DNA of 39,073 nt from Rhodospirillaceae bacterium (GCA_018671895.1 JABHGV010000061.1:1-39073); one strand, 5' to 3'; positions 7,730-16,348 are shown, numbered from the stretch's first letter. Program-made: numbers and translations. The notes: generated by a model from the sequence alone, not told the origin.

Positions 7730-8413
7730 TCAAGCGGAAAGCCGGTCTCTTTCTTCCACTTCGGTGATGAGGGTTTGCAGGGTCTCTTTTTCGAAGTCCA
7801 TGAACCCCTTGGTGACCTCGGAAAATTGCCGATAAAAAATATGACTGGCCAATTCCGCAACAGTGTCACAGAAATCTGACACCCAGTGCGACAGGTGTTC
7901 ATCATAAAATTTATTTTCTATATTCAAAATATTGCGGCCCAGATCGTCCTGTTCATTGATCCACGCATTGGCTTCTTTAAGCAGCAACTGTTGCATGAAT
8001 TCAAACTCGGCGCTGATGTGATCGGGCATGCCGCCGAAGGAATCATCGACTTCAAGTCCGACCGTCTGCATAAATTTTTTCACTTCAACTGTTCGATCAC
8101 CCCAAAGGGCTTTCTTCTCTCCAAACCGGGCTTCTGTATGCATGGATTCATGTGGAGAAATATGATTGGTTGGCCCGATGAACAGTCTTGTAAATTCAAC
8201 GGCAAGGTCATCAACAAGCTGTACGTAAGGTGTGTTTTCAAACATCTCGTCCAGAGATAGATTGAGGGCGTGGAAGGAGCCGGAAAATTCCGGCTCCCCA
8301 AGATTGATCAGGAAAGCCTCTGATGGCTCCTCCCGGAAAACATCGGCCAAAAGACCATATACATTGGCTCGCGCCATTGCCATTTCGGCCATGTTGTTCC
8401 GGGATTCCACCAT
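7730..8413 (-). CDS. TorD/DmsD-family molybdoenzyme maturation chaperone
   Basis: The 227-residue all-helical protein begins MVESRNNMAEMAMARANVYGLLADVFREEP, where the NVYGLLADVFREEPSE segment is the usual first helix of TorD-family chaperones. The family binds the twin-arginine leader of a molybdenum enzyme and holds the apoenzyme until cofactor insertion. I chose the ATG at 8413 because AAGGAGAGA lies just upstream; longer in-frame starts would run back into the catalytic-subunit gene. It follows the catalytic subunit by 28 bp in the same operon, so that subunit is the likely client. Confidence 0.85.
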   Translation of the reverse strand: MVESRNNMAEMAMARANVYGLLADVFREEPSEAFLINLGEPEFSGSFHALNLSLDEMFENTPYVQLVDDLAVEFTRLFIGPTNHISPHESMHTEARFGEKKALWGDRTVEVKKFMQTVGLEVDDSFGGMPDHISAEFEFMQQLLLKEANAWINEQDDLGRNILNIENKFYDEHLSHWVSDFCDTVAELASHIFYRQFSEVTKGFMDFEKETLQTLITEVEERDRLSA

Positions 8414-8441
8414 TATCTTCTCTCCTTGCGGTTTAAGCCTG

Positions 8442-10964
8442 TTAGGCTTTCGATACTTTGACAACCGTATCCATCCAGCGCTGGGTTCCGCTAATCGGAT
8501 CAGAACTGTTCGGAATAACGGCATTCGGATGAACACCATGCGTCTTCCACGTCATGTTCTTGACGTCAGGATCGGACGATCCACCGGCATTCATCGGGTT
8601 ATTTTTCCCCGATCCATAGATGCCGGAAAACTTCCTGCCAAAGTGATGCGATATGGCGATGATACCGGGGACGATGCCTTCTGTGACGTAGGCCGTCGTC
8701 GTGATTTCACCGACATCACTCTTCACTTTGATCTTGTCACCATCCTTGATGCCACGTTCTGTAGCGGTCTTGGTGTTGATCCAGCCCGGGTTGTCGTGCT
8801 TGATCTCGGACAGCCATTTGCATTGGGTGGTCCGGGAATGCGTGTGCACGGCGACCTTGTAGGTGGTCAGGATGATATCGTCCTTGCCCATGGCCTCATG
8901 CTCAGGCGTCGGTGTATAAGTCGGGAACGCCGGTAGACCTTTCTTGACAAAGTTGTCGGAGTAGAAATCCAACAGACCTGATTTGACGAACTTCGTGTTC
9001 GGCGGATATGCCTTACGCGGCGTTCCCTCGATGTCCTGGGCGACATAAGCGCTTTTGGCACCACTGACCCCCAGATAGCCTTTGCTCTTGGCTTCGGCGG
9101 CACTGACACCAGCCTTTTTATGGTTCCAGTAAACGCCAGTCTTTTTGTCCAGGATCACACCATCACCTGAAACATCGACTTTCGCTTCATAGAAGCCATA
9201 GTTGGGCTTGGCGTTCTTGTCGTGCCAGACGCCGTGTTTGACCATGTAATCAAAACCACCGGCTTCCTTGACGCCAGGCGTCATGTCGCAGGTCTGTTTG
9301 ACGAAGTCCTTCTTGCTCGAATAAACGAGATCGAAGCCAAGTCTCTTCGCCAGTTCCGGCCATACATCACCCTGGCATCTCGATTCGCCCAGGGGCTTGA
9401 CCAGCGGTTGACGAATGTAGTTTTCGCCAATTTGACTGGCATCGACCATATCTTCCCAATCCCAACGTTCCAGATAGGTAACGTCTGGCAGGATGATGTC
9501 CGCATACTGTGATGACTCGTCGTATGCGATGGTCGTGGTGATCAGGAACGGGAAGATGGTCTCGTCCTGGAAGGCCTTGGCGGCCTCTTTGTTGTTGCCG
9601 TTGATGTAAGTCGGATTGTAACAGCTCCACCAGTAGACGCTTGGCCGACCGTGACTGCCATCAATGATCATCGGAATGATCGATTGGCTGACATGGTGGG
9701 TCGGATAGGCTGCTTCGCCAGGGAAACCGTCCTTGATGTGCAACCCTTTGCTTACCTTCGCCGGTTTTGACGAAGGAGCATTCCAGCTGCCGCCGACACC
9801 CATGACACGACCACCGGCGGTATCAAGGTTGTTGGTAATAGCAGCAAGCAACATCGCGGCCCGTTCTTGATCGGCACCGTGGTAGTGCATGACGGTTCCA
9901 CGATAGGTCACCAGACAGGCCGACTTGGCCTTGGCAAATCCACGCGCAATCTCCTTGATCTTGGAGGCTGGAACACCGCTTTTCTTGGCGGCGAATTCAG
10001 GTGTGAACTTGGCCACCTGTTTCTTGACCGCCGCGATTTTCTGGGCCGTTGTCGCATGATGATCGGGTGTAACCCGCATGTACTTGAAGTGGTCCTTGCG
10101 GAACAGTCCTTCGTTCATAATGACGTTGATCATCGACAACATTACCAATCCATCATAACCAGGATTGATAGGAACCCACTCAGTCGACTTCGCCGCAGTA
10201 TTCGAAAGCCTGACATCGAACGTGTAAAGCGGCACCCCACGATCGACCACGGCCCGGATCAAACGCTGTGACGTCGGGATATGGTTGGTATGGGTCTCGA
10301 AGTTGTTGGAACCGAAATTGACCACGAAGTCGGTTTTATCGTAGTCCCAATTGTCATACATACCACCCCACAGGCTTTCCTGACCAACCCACTTGGCGGC
10401 TTCACACACGGAGGTGTGGTTACCGATGGTCTTGGTGCCGTAGGCCGCAAGAAAATCACCGGTGACGGCCCATTGGGAAGCTTTGTGACGACCGTAGGCA
10501 TACATGAACTGTTCAGGCGTACCTGCATCACGAAGCGGTTTCAGCTTGCTGGCAATGATATCCAGGGCTTCGTCCCAGGAAATCCTTTTCCACTTATGCT
10601 CACCGCGTTTGCCGACGCGCTGTAACGGGTAAAGAATGCGATCCGGGAAGTAGACCTGATTAATTCCGGCCTGACCCTTGGCGCACAATTTGCCGAGGGT
10701 ACGGATCGATTCTGGGTGCCCCTCCAGCTTTTTCAGCCTGCCGTCTTCGACGTAACCGATCATTGAGTCACGGGTCACACATCCCCAACACGCGGTTGGA
10801 ATGGCTTTACGTTCCTTGCCGGTTATTGGCGAGAAGTCACGGCCACCGTTTTTAAATGTAACGGTTCCGGCCAGGGCTTTCCTGGGCTTGCCGACGCCTG
10901 CCGCAATAGCGGCACCACTGGCACCAGCAAGTGTCATGAAGTTTCGACGATTTAACTTTTTCAT
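8442..10964 (-). CDS. molybdopterin oxidoreductase catalytic subunit (PsrA/TtrA/ArrA-like CISM enzyme)
   Basis: The 840-residue DMSO-reductase-family enzyme starts with a twin-arginine leader (NRRNFMTLAGASGAA), so it is exported folded. The N-terminal Fe-S motif is C59-x2-C62-x3-D66-x27-C94 (ACWGCVTRDSM, then GKLCAKGQAG): Asp stands where the third Cys is expected. Cys187 in GNHTSVCEAAKW is the probable Mo ligand. A bis-MGD dinucleotide-binding C-terminal domain (about residues 690-840) ends at WMDTVVKVSKA. Length and motifs suit the sulfur/arsenic oxyanion clade (polysulfide, tetrathionate, arsenate). I cannot assign the substrate or direction. The second of two close ATGs is used because AAGGA then sits eight bases upstream. 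Partners are the Fe-S and multihaem genes upstream. Confidence 0.92.
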   Translation of the reverse strand: MKKLNRRNFMTLAGASGAAIAAGVGKPRKALAGTVTFKNGGRDFSPITGKERKAIPTACWGCVTRDSMIGYVEDGRLKKLEGHPESIRTLGKLCAKGQAGINQVYFPDRILYPLQRVGKRGEHKWKRISWDEALDIIASKLKPLRDAGTPEQFMYAYGRHKASQWAVTGDFLAAYGTKTIGNHTSVCEAAKWVGQESLWGGMYDNWDYDKTDFVVNFGSNNFETHTNHIPTSQRLIRAVVDRGVPLYTFDVRLSNTAAKSTEWVPINPGYDGLVMLSMINVIMNEGLFRKDHFKYMRVTPDHHATTAQKIAAVKKQVAKFTPEFAAKKSGVPASKIKEIARGFAKAKSACLVTYRGTVMHYHGADQERAAMLLAAITNNLDTAGGRVMGVGGSWNAPSSKPAKVSKGLHIKDGFPGEAAYPTHHVSQSIIPMIIDGSHGRPSVYWWSCYNPTYINGNNKEAAKAFQDETIFPFLITTTIAYDESSQYADIILPDVTYLERWDWEDMVDASQIGENYIRQPLVKPLGESRCQGDVWPELAKRLGFDLVYSSKKDFVKQTCDMTPGVKEAGGFDYMVKHGVWHDKNAKPNYGFYEAKVDVSGDGVILDKKTGVYWNHKKAGVSAAEAKSKGYLGVSGAKSAYVAQDIEGTPRKAYPPNTKFVKSGLLDFYSDNFVKKGLPAFPTYTPTPEHEAMGKDDIILTTYKVAVHTHSRTTQCKWLSEIKHDNPGWINTKTATERGIKDGDKIKVKSDVGEITTTAYVTEGIVPGIIAISHHFGRKFSGIYGSGKNNPMNAGGSSDPDVKNMTWKTHGVHPNAVIPNSSDPISGTQRWMDTVVKVSKA

Positions 10965-10992
10965 TTTCATCTTCCTTATCTGGTTGCTGGGC

Positions 10993-11835
10993 CTAAGGGA
11001 TCAGGTCCACGTAGTGGTCCAATTTGCCTTTTTCACGCTTCTTGTAGAGTTCCGCCAACATGTTATCGGGGTCGATATAGAAAACATGCGGATCGGTCCC
11101 TTCCTTCGGAAGCAGGACGTTTTTGGCAAGATCGTGTTCCTTGACCAGTTTTGCGACTTCGCTGTTCGAGTCGTTGAGATCGCCAAAGATGCGGGCACGA
11201 CCCTGACAAGTATTGACACAAGACGGGTCAATACCATTGGCAACCCTTTCCTTGCACATGTCGCACTTGTCGGCGGCTTGCTTTTCAGGTTTCTTGCCGG
11301 CCTTGACGAACGGGTTGAATGAACGAACGCCATAGGGGCAGGCGTCGATGCACTTGCCGCAACCGATACACAGTTCAGAATCAATCAACACCAAACCATC
11401 GGGGCGTTTGTAGGTGGCACCACCGCGATAGCGGATCTTGGAACCATCCGGCGTGACGAAGGTCATGCGCTTGCCTGGGTATTCCGGACATTCCTTGACG
11501 CATGGCGGGACACCATCTTTTTTGTTGCCCTCGCAATGGTTACACATGATTGGCAGGAAGCCTTTTTTGACTTTCGGGAAAGTGCCATAAGTCTTTTCCT
11601 GCACAACAGTTCTAAAACGCCCAAGCGAGACATCGTTTTCAGCTTTGCACGCAACCGTGCAGGCCCTGCAGCCGATACATTTGCGCAGGTCCATAACCAT
11701 GACCCAACGCGGGGCCTTGGCCGCAGCTTCTGCTCTGGTGACGGGCGTCGTCATTGCCGCCGCCCCGGCGACTGTTACACCGGCGCTCTTGAGAACATCG
11801 CGTCTGCCAATGTCCGGTTTGTCGATTTTATTCAT
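10993..11835 (-). CDS. four-cluster ferredoxin-like electron-transfer subunit (PsrB/TtrB/NrfC type)
   Basis: The 280-residue protein has a twin-arginine leader (GRRDVLKSAGVTVAGAAAM) and sixteen cysteines in four groups. These are CIGCRACTVAC, CNHC..CVKEC, CIGCGKC..AC and CDMC..CVNTC, the arrangement of DmsB/PsrB/TtrB subunits that carry four [4Fe-4S] clusters. It should pass electrons between the catalytic subunit and the multihaem cytochrome on the periplasmic side. The ATG at 11835 is preferred: GGGAG lies eight bases upstream, and the longer frame would need TTG. The gene is 28 bp upstream of the catalytic gene and 78 bp after the cytochrome gene. Confidence 0.93.
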   Translation of the reverse strand: MNKIDKPDIGRRDVLKSAGVTVAGAAAMTTPVTRAEAAAKAPRWVMVMDLRKCIGCRACTVACKAENDVSLGRFRTVVQEKTYGTFPKVKKGFLPIMCNHCEGNKKDGVPPCVKECPEYPGKRMTFVTPDGSKIRYRGGATYKRPDGLVLIDSELCIGCGKCIDACPYGVRSFNPFVKAGKKPEKQAADKCDMCKERVANGIDPSCVNTCQGRARIFGDLNDSNSEVAKLVKEHDLAKNVLLPKEGTDPHVFYIDPDNMLAELYKKREKGKLDHYVDLIP

Positions 11836-11913
11836 GTCCAAATCTCCCTATTGTCATTTTGACCTCCTAAATTTCCACATAATCCAAACACGGGGTGTTG
11901 ACCCTCTGTTCGT

Positions 11914-13464
11914 TCATCCGCCCTCGGCAAGCAAGTCGATGGCGTCTTCTAAATATCCGTAGACTTCGTCGATAATGGTGATTGCGTATTTCTTGTTGTG
12001 AACGCCGTTGCCGATACGCACGACATCCAGCAATTCGATGCCCGAGGTGATCATTTGATCAACCTTGGAAAGGGTCTCTGCATTGACGCCCGCCAGTTTG
12101 GCATTCGCTCTGGCCTGCTGGGCTTCAAGCAATACTTCCTCGGCGCCGGTGATTTCCGTGCCGACTTGTTTGCGCCAGTCGGACAGCATTTTCTTGTGTT
12201 CCGGCGTATGGCATGCGGCGCAGGTTTCCGGTGCGCCGGTCCTAACGGTATGGCCTTTGCTCAATGATTTTTTGAGGTGACAGCCCATGCAATTCGTATT
12301 GACACTGAACATCAGATGCGGCGTCGCGCGAATACCCTCAGTGACAGGAATGCCGGCGAGCAGGTACTTCTGATATTTGTGCTGATCCTGATGACAGAGC
12401 GTGCAGTCTTCGCGCACGAAGTCGAGATGATCGGTACGGTTCTTGTGCTCGATAACACCATGACAGTCGAAGCAGTCGGCGCGGGGCTTGGCGATGTGCT
12501 CGTCGTGCATCAATTTGCCGTTCGCAGCAGTCGACAACAGTTCGTCGCTGCGGTTGTGGCATTTCAAGCAGCCGTTAGAGACGACATTGCCGGTGTTGAT
12601 TTCGCCATGTCCCTTGACGACCTCGAAATGGCAGCCTTCGCACGCCACGCCTGCTTCCTTTATGGACTGGTGGGTGATTGCCTTGACCTTGGAGTCATCC
12701 GCGCTCAGTTGCCCTTGCAGGGATTTTGTCGGAATGATGTGACAGATGTCGCACTTGGATGCGCCCTGATTGAAGTCGATTGTCGGCCGTTGCCGGAAGC
12801 TGATTTCTTCGACGGATTTTTCACCGATGGTTACCTTTTCAACCTCGGCAACTTCCAGCGTCTGTTTGCCGAGTTTCAGGTGGCACAGGAAGCAGACATC
12901 CTTGGGCACTTCAAAATGTTTGTCTTCCGTGACCTTGAAATGGCAGGTATCGCAGGTCAGCTTCTGGCCTTTCAGGGCCTTGTCGCCAAAATGCGGCTTG
13001 TGTTTGAAGCGCACCTTCTCGGTGAATTTCAGTTCCTTGTCCTGAAGTTTTTCGACCGAATGGCAGCCCGATTGCAAACAAGCCCCGTCTTTGATGACAG
13101 GACGAATTGGCAGTGGCGCTTCCGGGTCGTACAGATAGGCGGCGAGATGCCGCAGCCCTTCCATTTTGGCTTTGAATCCGTGTTTCTCGCCGGGCAGGAA
13201 GTGACAGTCGACGCATTCAGCCTGCGTTCCCTCGGCGCTTTTCGAAGCGTGGTGCTTGCTGCTTTTCCATCCTTCGTACTGTTCGGTCATGGTGTGGCAT
13301 GAACCACCACAGAAAGACGATTGCGAGGTATAGGCCTCTTGGGCGAACCAGGCACCGGACAACAAAACGACGCCAACAACGGTTGCCACCGCTGCCGAGG
13401 TCCATGTCAATGTAAACCGAAGACTCAAGTCGTCTCCCCCAACCCTGTCTTTTTTCGTCGCCAT
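11914..13464 (-). CDS. membrane-anchored twelve-haem c-type cytochrome (NapC/NirT-like N-terminus)
   Basis: After a short N-terminus, one transmembrane helix (SAAVATVVGVVLLSGAWF) is followed by a NapC/NrfH-like segment. I count twelve haem-binding motifs: ten CXXCH (CVDCH, CDTCH, CFLCH, CDICH, CEGCH, CLKCH, CFDCH, CTLCH, CMGCH, CAACH), one CX3CH (CGGSCHTM, with the Met two residues after His as in NapC/NrfH haem 1) and one CX4CH (CLQSGCH). The last ~90 residues are haem-free and helical. It probably oxidises or reduces the quinone pool and serves as membrane partner for the Fe-S and molybdenum subunits, since no NrfD/PsrC gene is present. The start at 13464 is preferred because the predicted sigma-54 transcript begins near 13510; an in-frame ATG at 13500 would leave almost no leader. 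Confidence 0.88.
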   Translation of the reverse strand: MATKKDRVGGDDLSLRFTLTWTSAAVATVVGVVLLSGAWFAQEAYTSQSSFCGGSCHTMTEQYEGWKSSKHHASKSAEGTQAECVDCHFLPGEKHGFKAKMEGLRHLAAYLYDPEAPLPIRPVIKDGACLQSGCHSVEKLQDKELKFTEKVRFKHKPHFGDKALKGQKLTCDTCHFKVTEDKHFEVPKDVCFLCHLKLGKQTLEVAEVEKVTIGEKSVEEISFRQRPTIDFNQGASKCDICHIIPTKSLQGQLSADDSKVKAITHQSIKEAGVACEGCHFEVVKGHGEINTGNVVSNGCLKCHNRSDELLSTAANGKLMHDEHIAKPRADCFDCHGVIEHKNRTDHLDFVREDCTLCHQDQHKYQKYLLAGIPVTEGIRATPHLMFSVNTNCMGCHLKKSLSKGHTVRTGAPETCAACHTPEHKKMLSDWRKQVGTEITGAEEVLLEAQQARANAKLAGVNAETLSKVDQMITSGIELLDVVRIGNGVHNKKYAITIIDEVYGYLEDAIDLLAEGG

Positions 13465-13520
13465 CGACTGGTCTGTAAATAAAACCAGGCATATGACCAT
13501 CTTTTTTATAGGGAATTAAA

Positions 13521-13536
13521 AGCATATTCCGTGCCA
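13521..13536 (-). promoter_or_regulatory. sigma-54 (-24/-12) promoter for the multihaem/molybdoenzyme operon
   Basis: Read on the minus strand the sequence is TGGCAC-GGAAT-ATGCT: a perfect -24 TGGCAC element and a -12 ATGC with exactly ten bases between the invariant GG and GC. Transcription would start near 13510 and run leftward into the cytochrome gene. An NtrC-family activator is encoded next door, and two paired inverted repeats lie about 110 and 203 bp upstream of the start, the usual range for sigma-54 enhancers. Confidence 0.8.
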
Positions 13537-13613
13537 GACTCCTTAACCATCTGTACTTGCAGGAAGTTTTGACCGTCCGTGGGGGGCGTCCTGTGGATAA
13601 CTAGCCGTTGGTG

Positions 13614-13627
13614 TTACCAATCGGTAA
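13614..13627. promoter_or_regulatory. putative activator-binding site 1 (TTACC-AATC-GGTAA)
   Basis: This is an inverted repeat with five-base arms and a four-base centre, about 110 bp upstream of the predicted leftward sigma-54 start. It shares arms and spacing with the longer palindrome 93 bp further away. It is likely an enhancer for the adjacent NtrC-family regulator; the regulator's real target motif is not known to me. Confidence 0.6.
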
Positions 13628-13703
13628 TGCCGGGGCCAGCAAGGTAACGAAGACGGTATTTGCAAACGGATACATGAGGTTGGTGGTGTTTTTAGGGAAT
13701 TGG

Positions 13704-13723
13704 ATGTTACCCGAGGGTAACAT
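13704..13723. promoter_or_regulatory. putative activator-binding site 2, perfect palindrome containing TTACC-CGAG-GGTAA
   Basis: The nine-base arms ATGTTACCC and GGGTAACAT are exact complements around a GA centre. The core has the same TTACC-N4-GGTAA form as site 1. The two centres are 93 bp apart, close to nine helical turns, so both sites would face the same side of the DNA. Confidence 0.7.
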
Positions 13724-13940
13724 CTTGCCGTCGACACGACCGTCAGCAACCCGAGCGAAAGACGATGCGAAGACATCAGGGGTTTGCGAAAATCTATTTT
13801 AGGGCGGATAATTCTCTGGTCGTTGAAACATAAAAGTGAATAACAGAATGTTCGACGCCATGTGACGCGATGGGAAGACACGGGGAGTGAGGCTAGGAGC
13901 CTCTTCAAAAACAACACGATCCTTCCGTAAGGAGGAACAT

Positions 13941-14876
13941 GTGGGTAAACGCTGGGCCGCAAATCTGTTTTTGGTCGTTTTTTTGTATTTCGGCGGCGCC
14001 ACCCATGGGCGCGCCGATCATGTGGAAATAGCGCAGTCTGCCGAGCCCATTCGTTTTGGCCTGACCGCCGTGGTCGTTCGCGAGAACCTTCGCTTCCTGG
14101 ACCGGTGGGCCCACTACCTGAGCGAAAAAATGGGGCAGCCCGTTAAGTTCATTCGCCGCCGGTCATACCGCGAAGTGATGGATATGCTAGAGACAGGCAG
14201 TCTGGATTTTGCCTGGATTTGTGGATTTCCATATGTCCAGAAACGCGATCCGGAATTCATCAAGTTGCTTTCCGTACCAGTCTATAAAGGTAAACCGCTT
14301 TATCAGTCCTTCATCATCGTCCACAAGGACAGCCCCTATAAGTCCCTGGAAGACCTGAAGGGAAAAACCTTTGCGTTCTCTGATCCGGAATCCAATTCCG
14401 GCTATTTGTATCCGCAATATCTTCTGTTCGATAAAGGGACCAACAAGGAAGCTTTCTTCCGCCAGACCTTTTTTACCTACAACCATGCAGAAACCATTGA
14501 AGCCGTTGCCGAACAGTTCGCCAATGGTGGCGCCGTCGATTCTTATATCTGGGATTACCTGAAAGAATTCAGCCCCGAACTGGCAAACAAGACCCGGGTT
14601 ATCAAGAAGTCCCCGGAATTCGGTTTCCCCCCCATCGTCGCCCGCGTTGGTGTCGACCTTGAAGTCGTCTGGCGAATGAAAAAAGCCATGAAGGAAATGG
14701 AAGCCGACCCACGCGGGCGCAAGTTTCTGGATGGCCTGAAGCTGGATAGTTTCGGCGATTTCCCGGCCAGCCTTTTTGAAAACATTCGTGAAATGGTTCT
14801 GAAAACACGGACCCTTCAACCAGAGGCAAGGTCTGCGACACCCGGTGAAAGTGTCAGCATGGTTCGTATGGAATGA
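13941..14876 (+). CDS. periplasmic PhnD-like oxyanion-binding protein (AioX/ArxX-type sensor component)
   Basis: The 311-residue protein has a signal peptide (AANLFLVVFLYFGGATHGRA) and then a phosphate/phosphonate-binding (PhnD/DUF3365-like PBP2) fold. Recognisable segments are RFGLTAVVVRENL, a helix with LDRWAHYLSEKMGQPV, DFAWICGFPYV, and KGKTFAFSDPESNSGY. There are no ABC transporter genes beside it; instead it overlaps a sensor kinase by ATGA. That is the layout of AioX-AioS-AioR and ArxX-ArxS-ArxR, where a PhnD-like protein presents its ligand to the kinase. Cys94 in WICGFPYV is the only cysteine I see in the mature protein. I chose GTG at 13941 because AAGGAGG lies five bases upstream; an ATG two bases earlier is out of frame. 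Confidence 0.86.
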   Translation: MGKRWAANLFLVVFLYFGGATHGRADHVEIAQSAEPIRFGLTAVVVRENLRFLDRWAHYLSEKMGQPVKFIRRRSYREVMDMLETGSLDFAWICGFPYVQKRDPEFIKLLSVPVYKGKPLYQSFIIVHKDSPYKSLEDLKGKTFAFSDPESNSGYLYPQYLLFDKGTNKEAFFRQTFFTYNHAETIEAVAEQFANGGAVDSYIWDYLKEFSPELANKTRVIKKSPEFGFPPIVARVGVDLEVVWRMKKAMKEMEADPRGRKFLDGLKLDSFGDFPASLFENIREMVLKTRTLQPEARSATPGESVSMVRME

Positions 14877-16345
14877 CGAAGCTGAACTTTTTCCATAAAG
14901 GTCTGTCCTTTAAATTCGCCCTGACCATTACAGCCGTCGTTGCAGGCGTGGCATTTACCATTGGCGCGGTCATCGTGACGATGGACTGGAAACGTTTTCA
15001 GCGTGAACTGGAAGACAGAGCCCTGCTGCTGGCTCATTCCATTGCCGTGACAGCGCCTGAAGACATCCTGCGAAGCGATTACTGGTCGCTCTACAAAAGT
15101 CTTAAGAACATGGCCAATCAGGCCCCCGGGGGAATGCGCGATACGCGGATTCTGACGGGCATGGTGCTTGACCCTGGCGGCGCAATTCTTGCCCACCTAA
15201 GACCCAATGAAAACCCCTTGGGATTGCGCCCGAAACATTCCGGGGAACTGGAAACACGCATGTTTAATTCGGCAATATCCGCCAGCGTACCGACCATCAT
15301 AAGAGGCGGCATCGGCGAGGACGGATTTCTGGAAGGGGTCGTGCCGATTTATTCCGATGAAAAGCTGCTTGGTGTTGTCCGCATCAGGCTGTCGTACAAC
15401 GAACTCTACCTAAAAGCCCAACGTTCCGCATTTGTCATTATCGGACTGACGCTTGCTCTTGTCTTTCTTGGCAGCCTGCTCGGTGCCTTAATCTCCAGGC
15501 GCATCACCAAGCCCCTGACCGCCATGACAGAAGGCATGGAAGCGGTTAGCCGCGGCGATCTGATCAACATCTCCCATGTTCCGGCAACGAACGATGATGA
15601 ACTCGGCAGGTTGGCCACGACCTTCAACAAAATGGCTGTCGAACTTTCCGACAAGAAGATGCTTGAAGAGCAAATGGCAGTCAGTGAAAAGTTGGTGGCG
15701 CTTGGCCGTATCACCGCCGGCGTCGCCCACGAGGTTAATACGCCGCTGGCCGGCATGATGAACTGTGTCGACACCCTGAAGAAACACCCTGATGACCATC
15801 AATTGCTGGAACGATACCTGCCGTTGCTTGACAAGGGGCTTCACCGCATCCGCTTGATTGTCAAAAGCCTGTTGGTCGAGCTGCGCGTCGAAGATGCCAC
15901 CGAGACTTGCGACCCGTCATGCCTTGACGAGGTGAAAGAACTGGTCGAGGCCGAAATCAATGGCAAAGGAATCAATTTCATCTGGGAAAACCATCTGGAT
16001 GGAGATTTGCAAGTCAGCAGCAATCAGATTCAACAAATCGTCCATAACCTGTTGCGTAACGCCGTTCAGGTGCTGCCCGAAGGGGGAACCGTCAGCTTCC
16101 GTTCCTTTAAGGATGACAACTGCATGGTTTTCGAGATCGATGATGATGGGCCGGGCATACCGGCCGATCATAAAAATCAGTTGTTTGACCCTTTCTTCAC
16201 GACCCGCTTGAACGGTACCGGTTTGGGCCTTTGGATCGTTTACAGGCTTGTTGAAAGCATGCGCGGCATGATCGACGTTGAAAGTGAAGTCGGTCACGGC
16301 ACCCGTTTTCAGGTCACCTTGCCGGCAACCGATGGAAGCGCATAA
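14873..16345 (+). CDS. membrane sensor histidine kinase (AioS/ArxS/NtrB-like)
   Basis: The 490-residue kinase has one helix at about residues 13-35 and a second at about 178-200, enclosing a ~140-residue periplasmic domain. A HAMP segment follows (RRITKPLTAMTEGMEAV), then a HisKA domain with the phosphorylated His in GVAHEVNTPLAG near residue 286, and a HATPase domain with N box (NLLRNAVQ), DDDGPGIP and GTGLGLWIV. It overlaps the binding-protein gene by four bases and is three bases before the response regulator. The inferred job is to read ligand occupancy of the adjacent periplasmic protein and phosphorylate the NtrC-type activator. Confidence 0.93.
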   Translation: MTKLNFFHKGLSFKFALTITAVVAGVAFTIGAVIVTMDWKRFQRELEDRALLLAHSIAVTAPEDILRSDYWSLYKSLKNMANQAPGGMRDTRILTGMVLDPGGAILAHLRPNENPLGLRPKHSGELETRMFNSAISASVPTIIRGGIGEDGFLEGVVPIYSDEKLLGVVRIRLSYNELYLKAQRSAFVIIGLTLALVFLGSLLGALISRRITKPLTAMTEGMEAVSRGDLINISHVPATNDDELGRLATTFNKMAVELSDKKMLEEQMAVSEKLVALGRITAGVAHEVNTPLAGMMNCVDTLKKHPDDHQLLERYLPLLDKGLHRIRLIVKSLLVELRVEDATETCDPSCLDEVKELVEAEINGKGINFIWENHLDGDLQVSSNQIQQIVHNLLRNAVQVLPEGGTVSFRSFKDDNCMVFEIDDDGPGIPADHKNQLFDPFFTTRLNGTGLGLWIVYRLVESMRGMIDVESEVGHGTRFQVTLPATDGSA

Positions 16346-16348
16346 GGA

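Larger units (their letters stand above)
13465..13940. other. divergent regulatory region between the molybdoenzyme operon and its sensor operon
   Basis: The stretch has no credible gene. It holds a sigma-54 promoter reading left, two TTACC-N4-GGTAA inverted repeats plus a GGTAAC half site at 13643-13648, and near its right end a six-base-stem hairpin (GAGGCT-AGG-AGCCTC, 13889-13903). An AAGGAGG ribosome site at 13929-13935 lies just before the GTG start of the binding-protein gene. The layout fits a shared control region for both divergent operons. Confidence 0.7.

Noticed and set aside
8232-8936. 234-codon + strand frame
   Set aside because: It covers the junction of the TorD-like and catalytic-subunit genes in antisense; its product is arginine-rich and domainless.
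12277-13302. 341-codon open frame on the + strand
   Set aside because: It lies wholly antisense to the multihaem cytochrome, whose regularly spaced CXXCH motifs show which strand codes; the + frame has no recognisable domain.
8442-13464. Naming the molybdoenzyme arrA, arxA or ttrA
   Set aside because: The altered Fe-S motif, lack of an NrfD subunit and presence of a twelve-haem cytochrome match none of these well enough from sequence alone.
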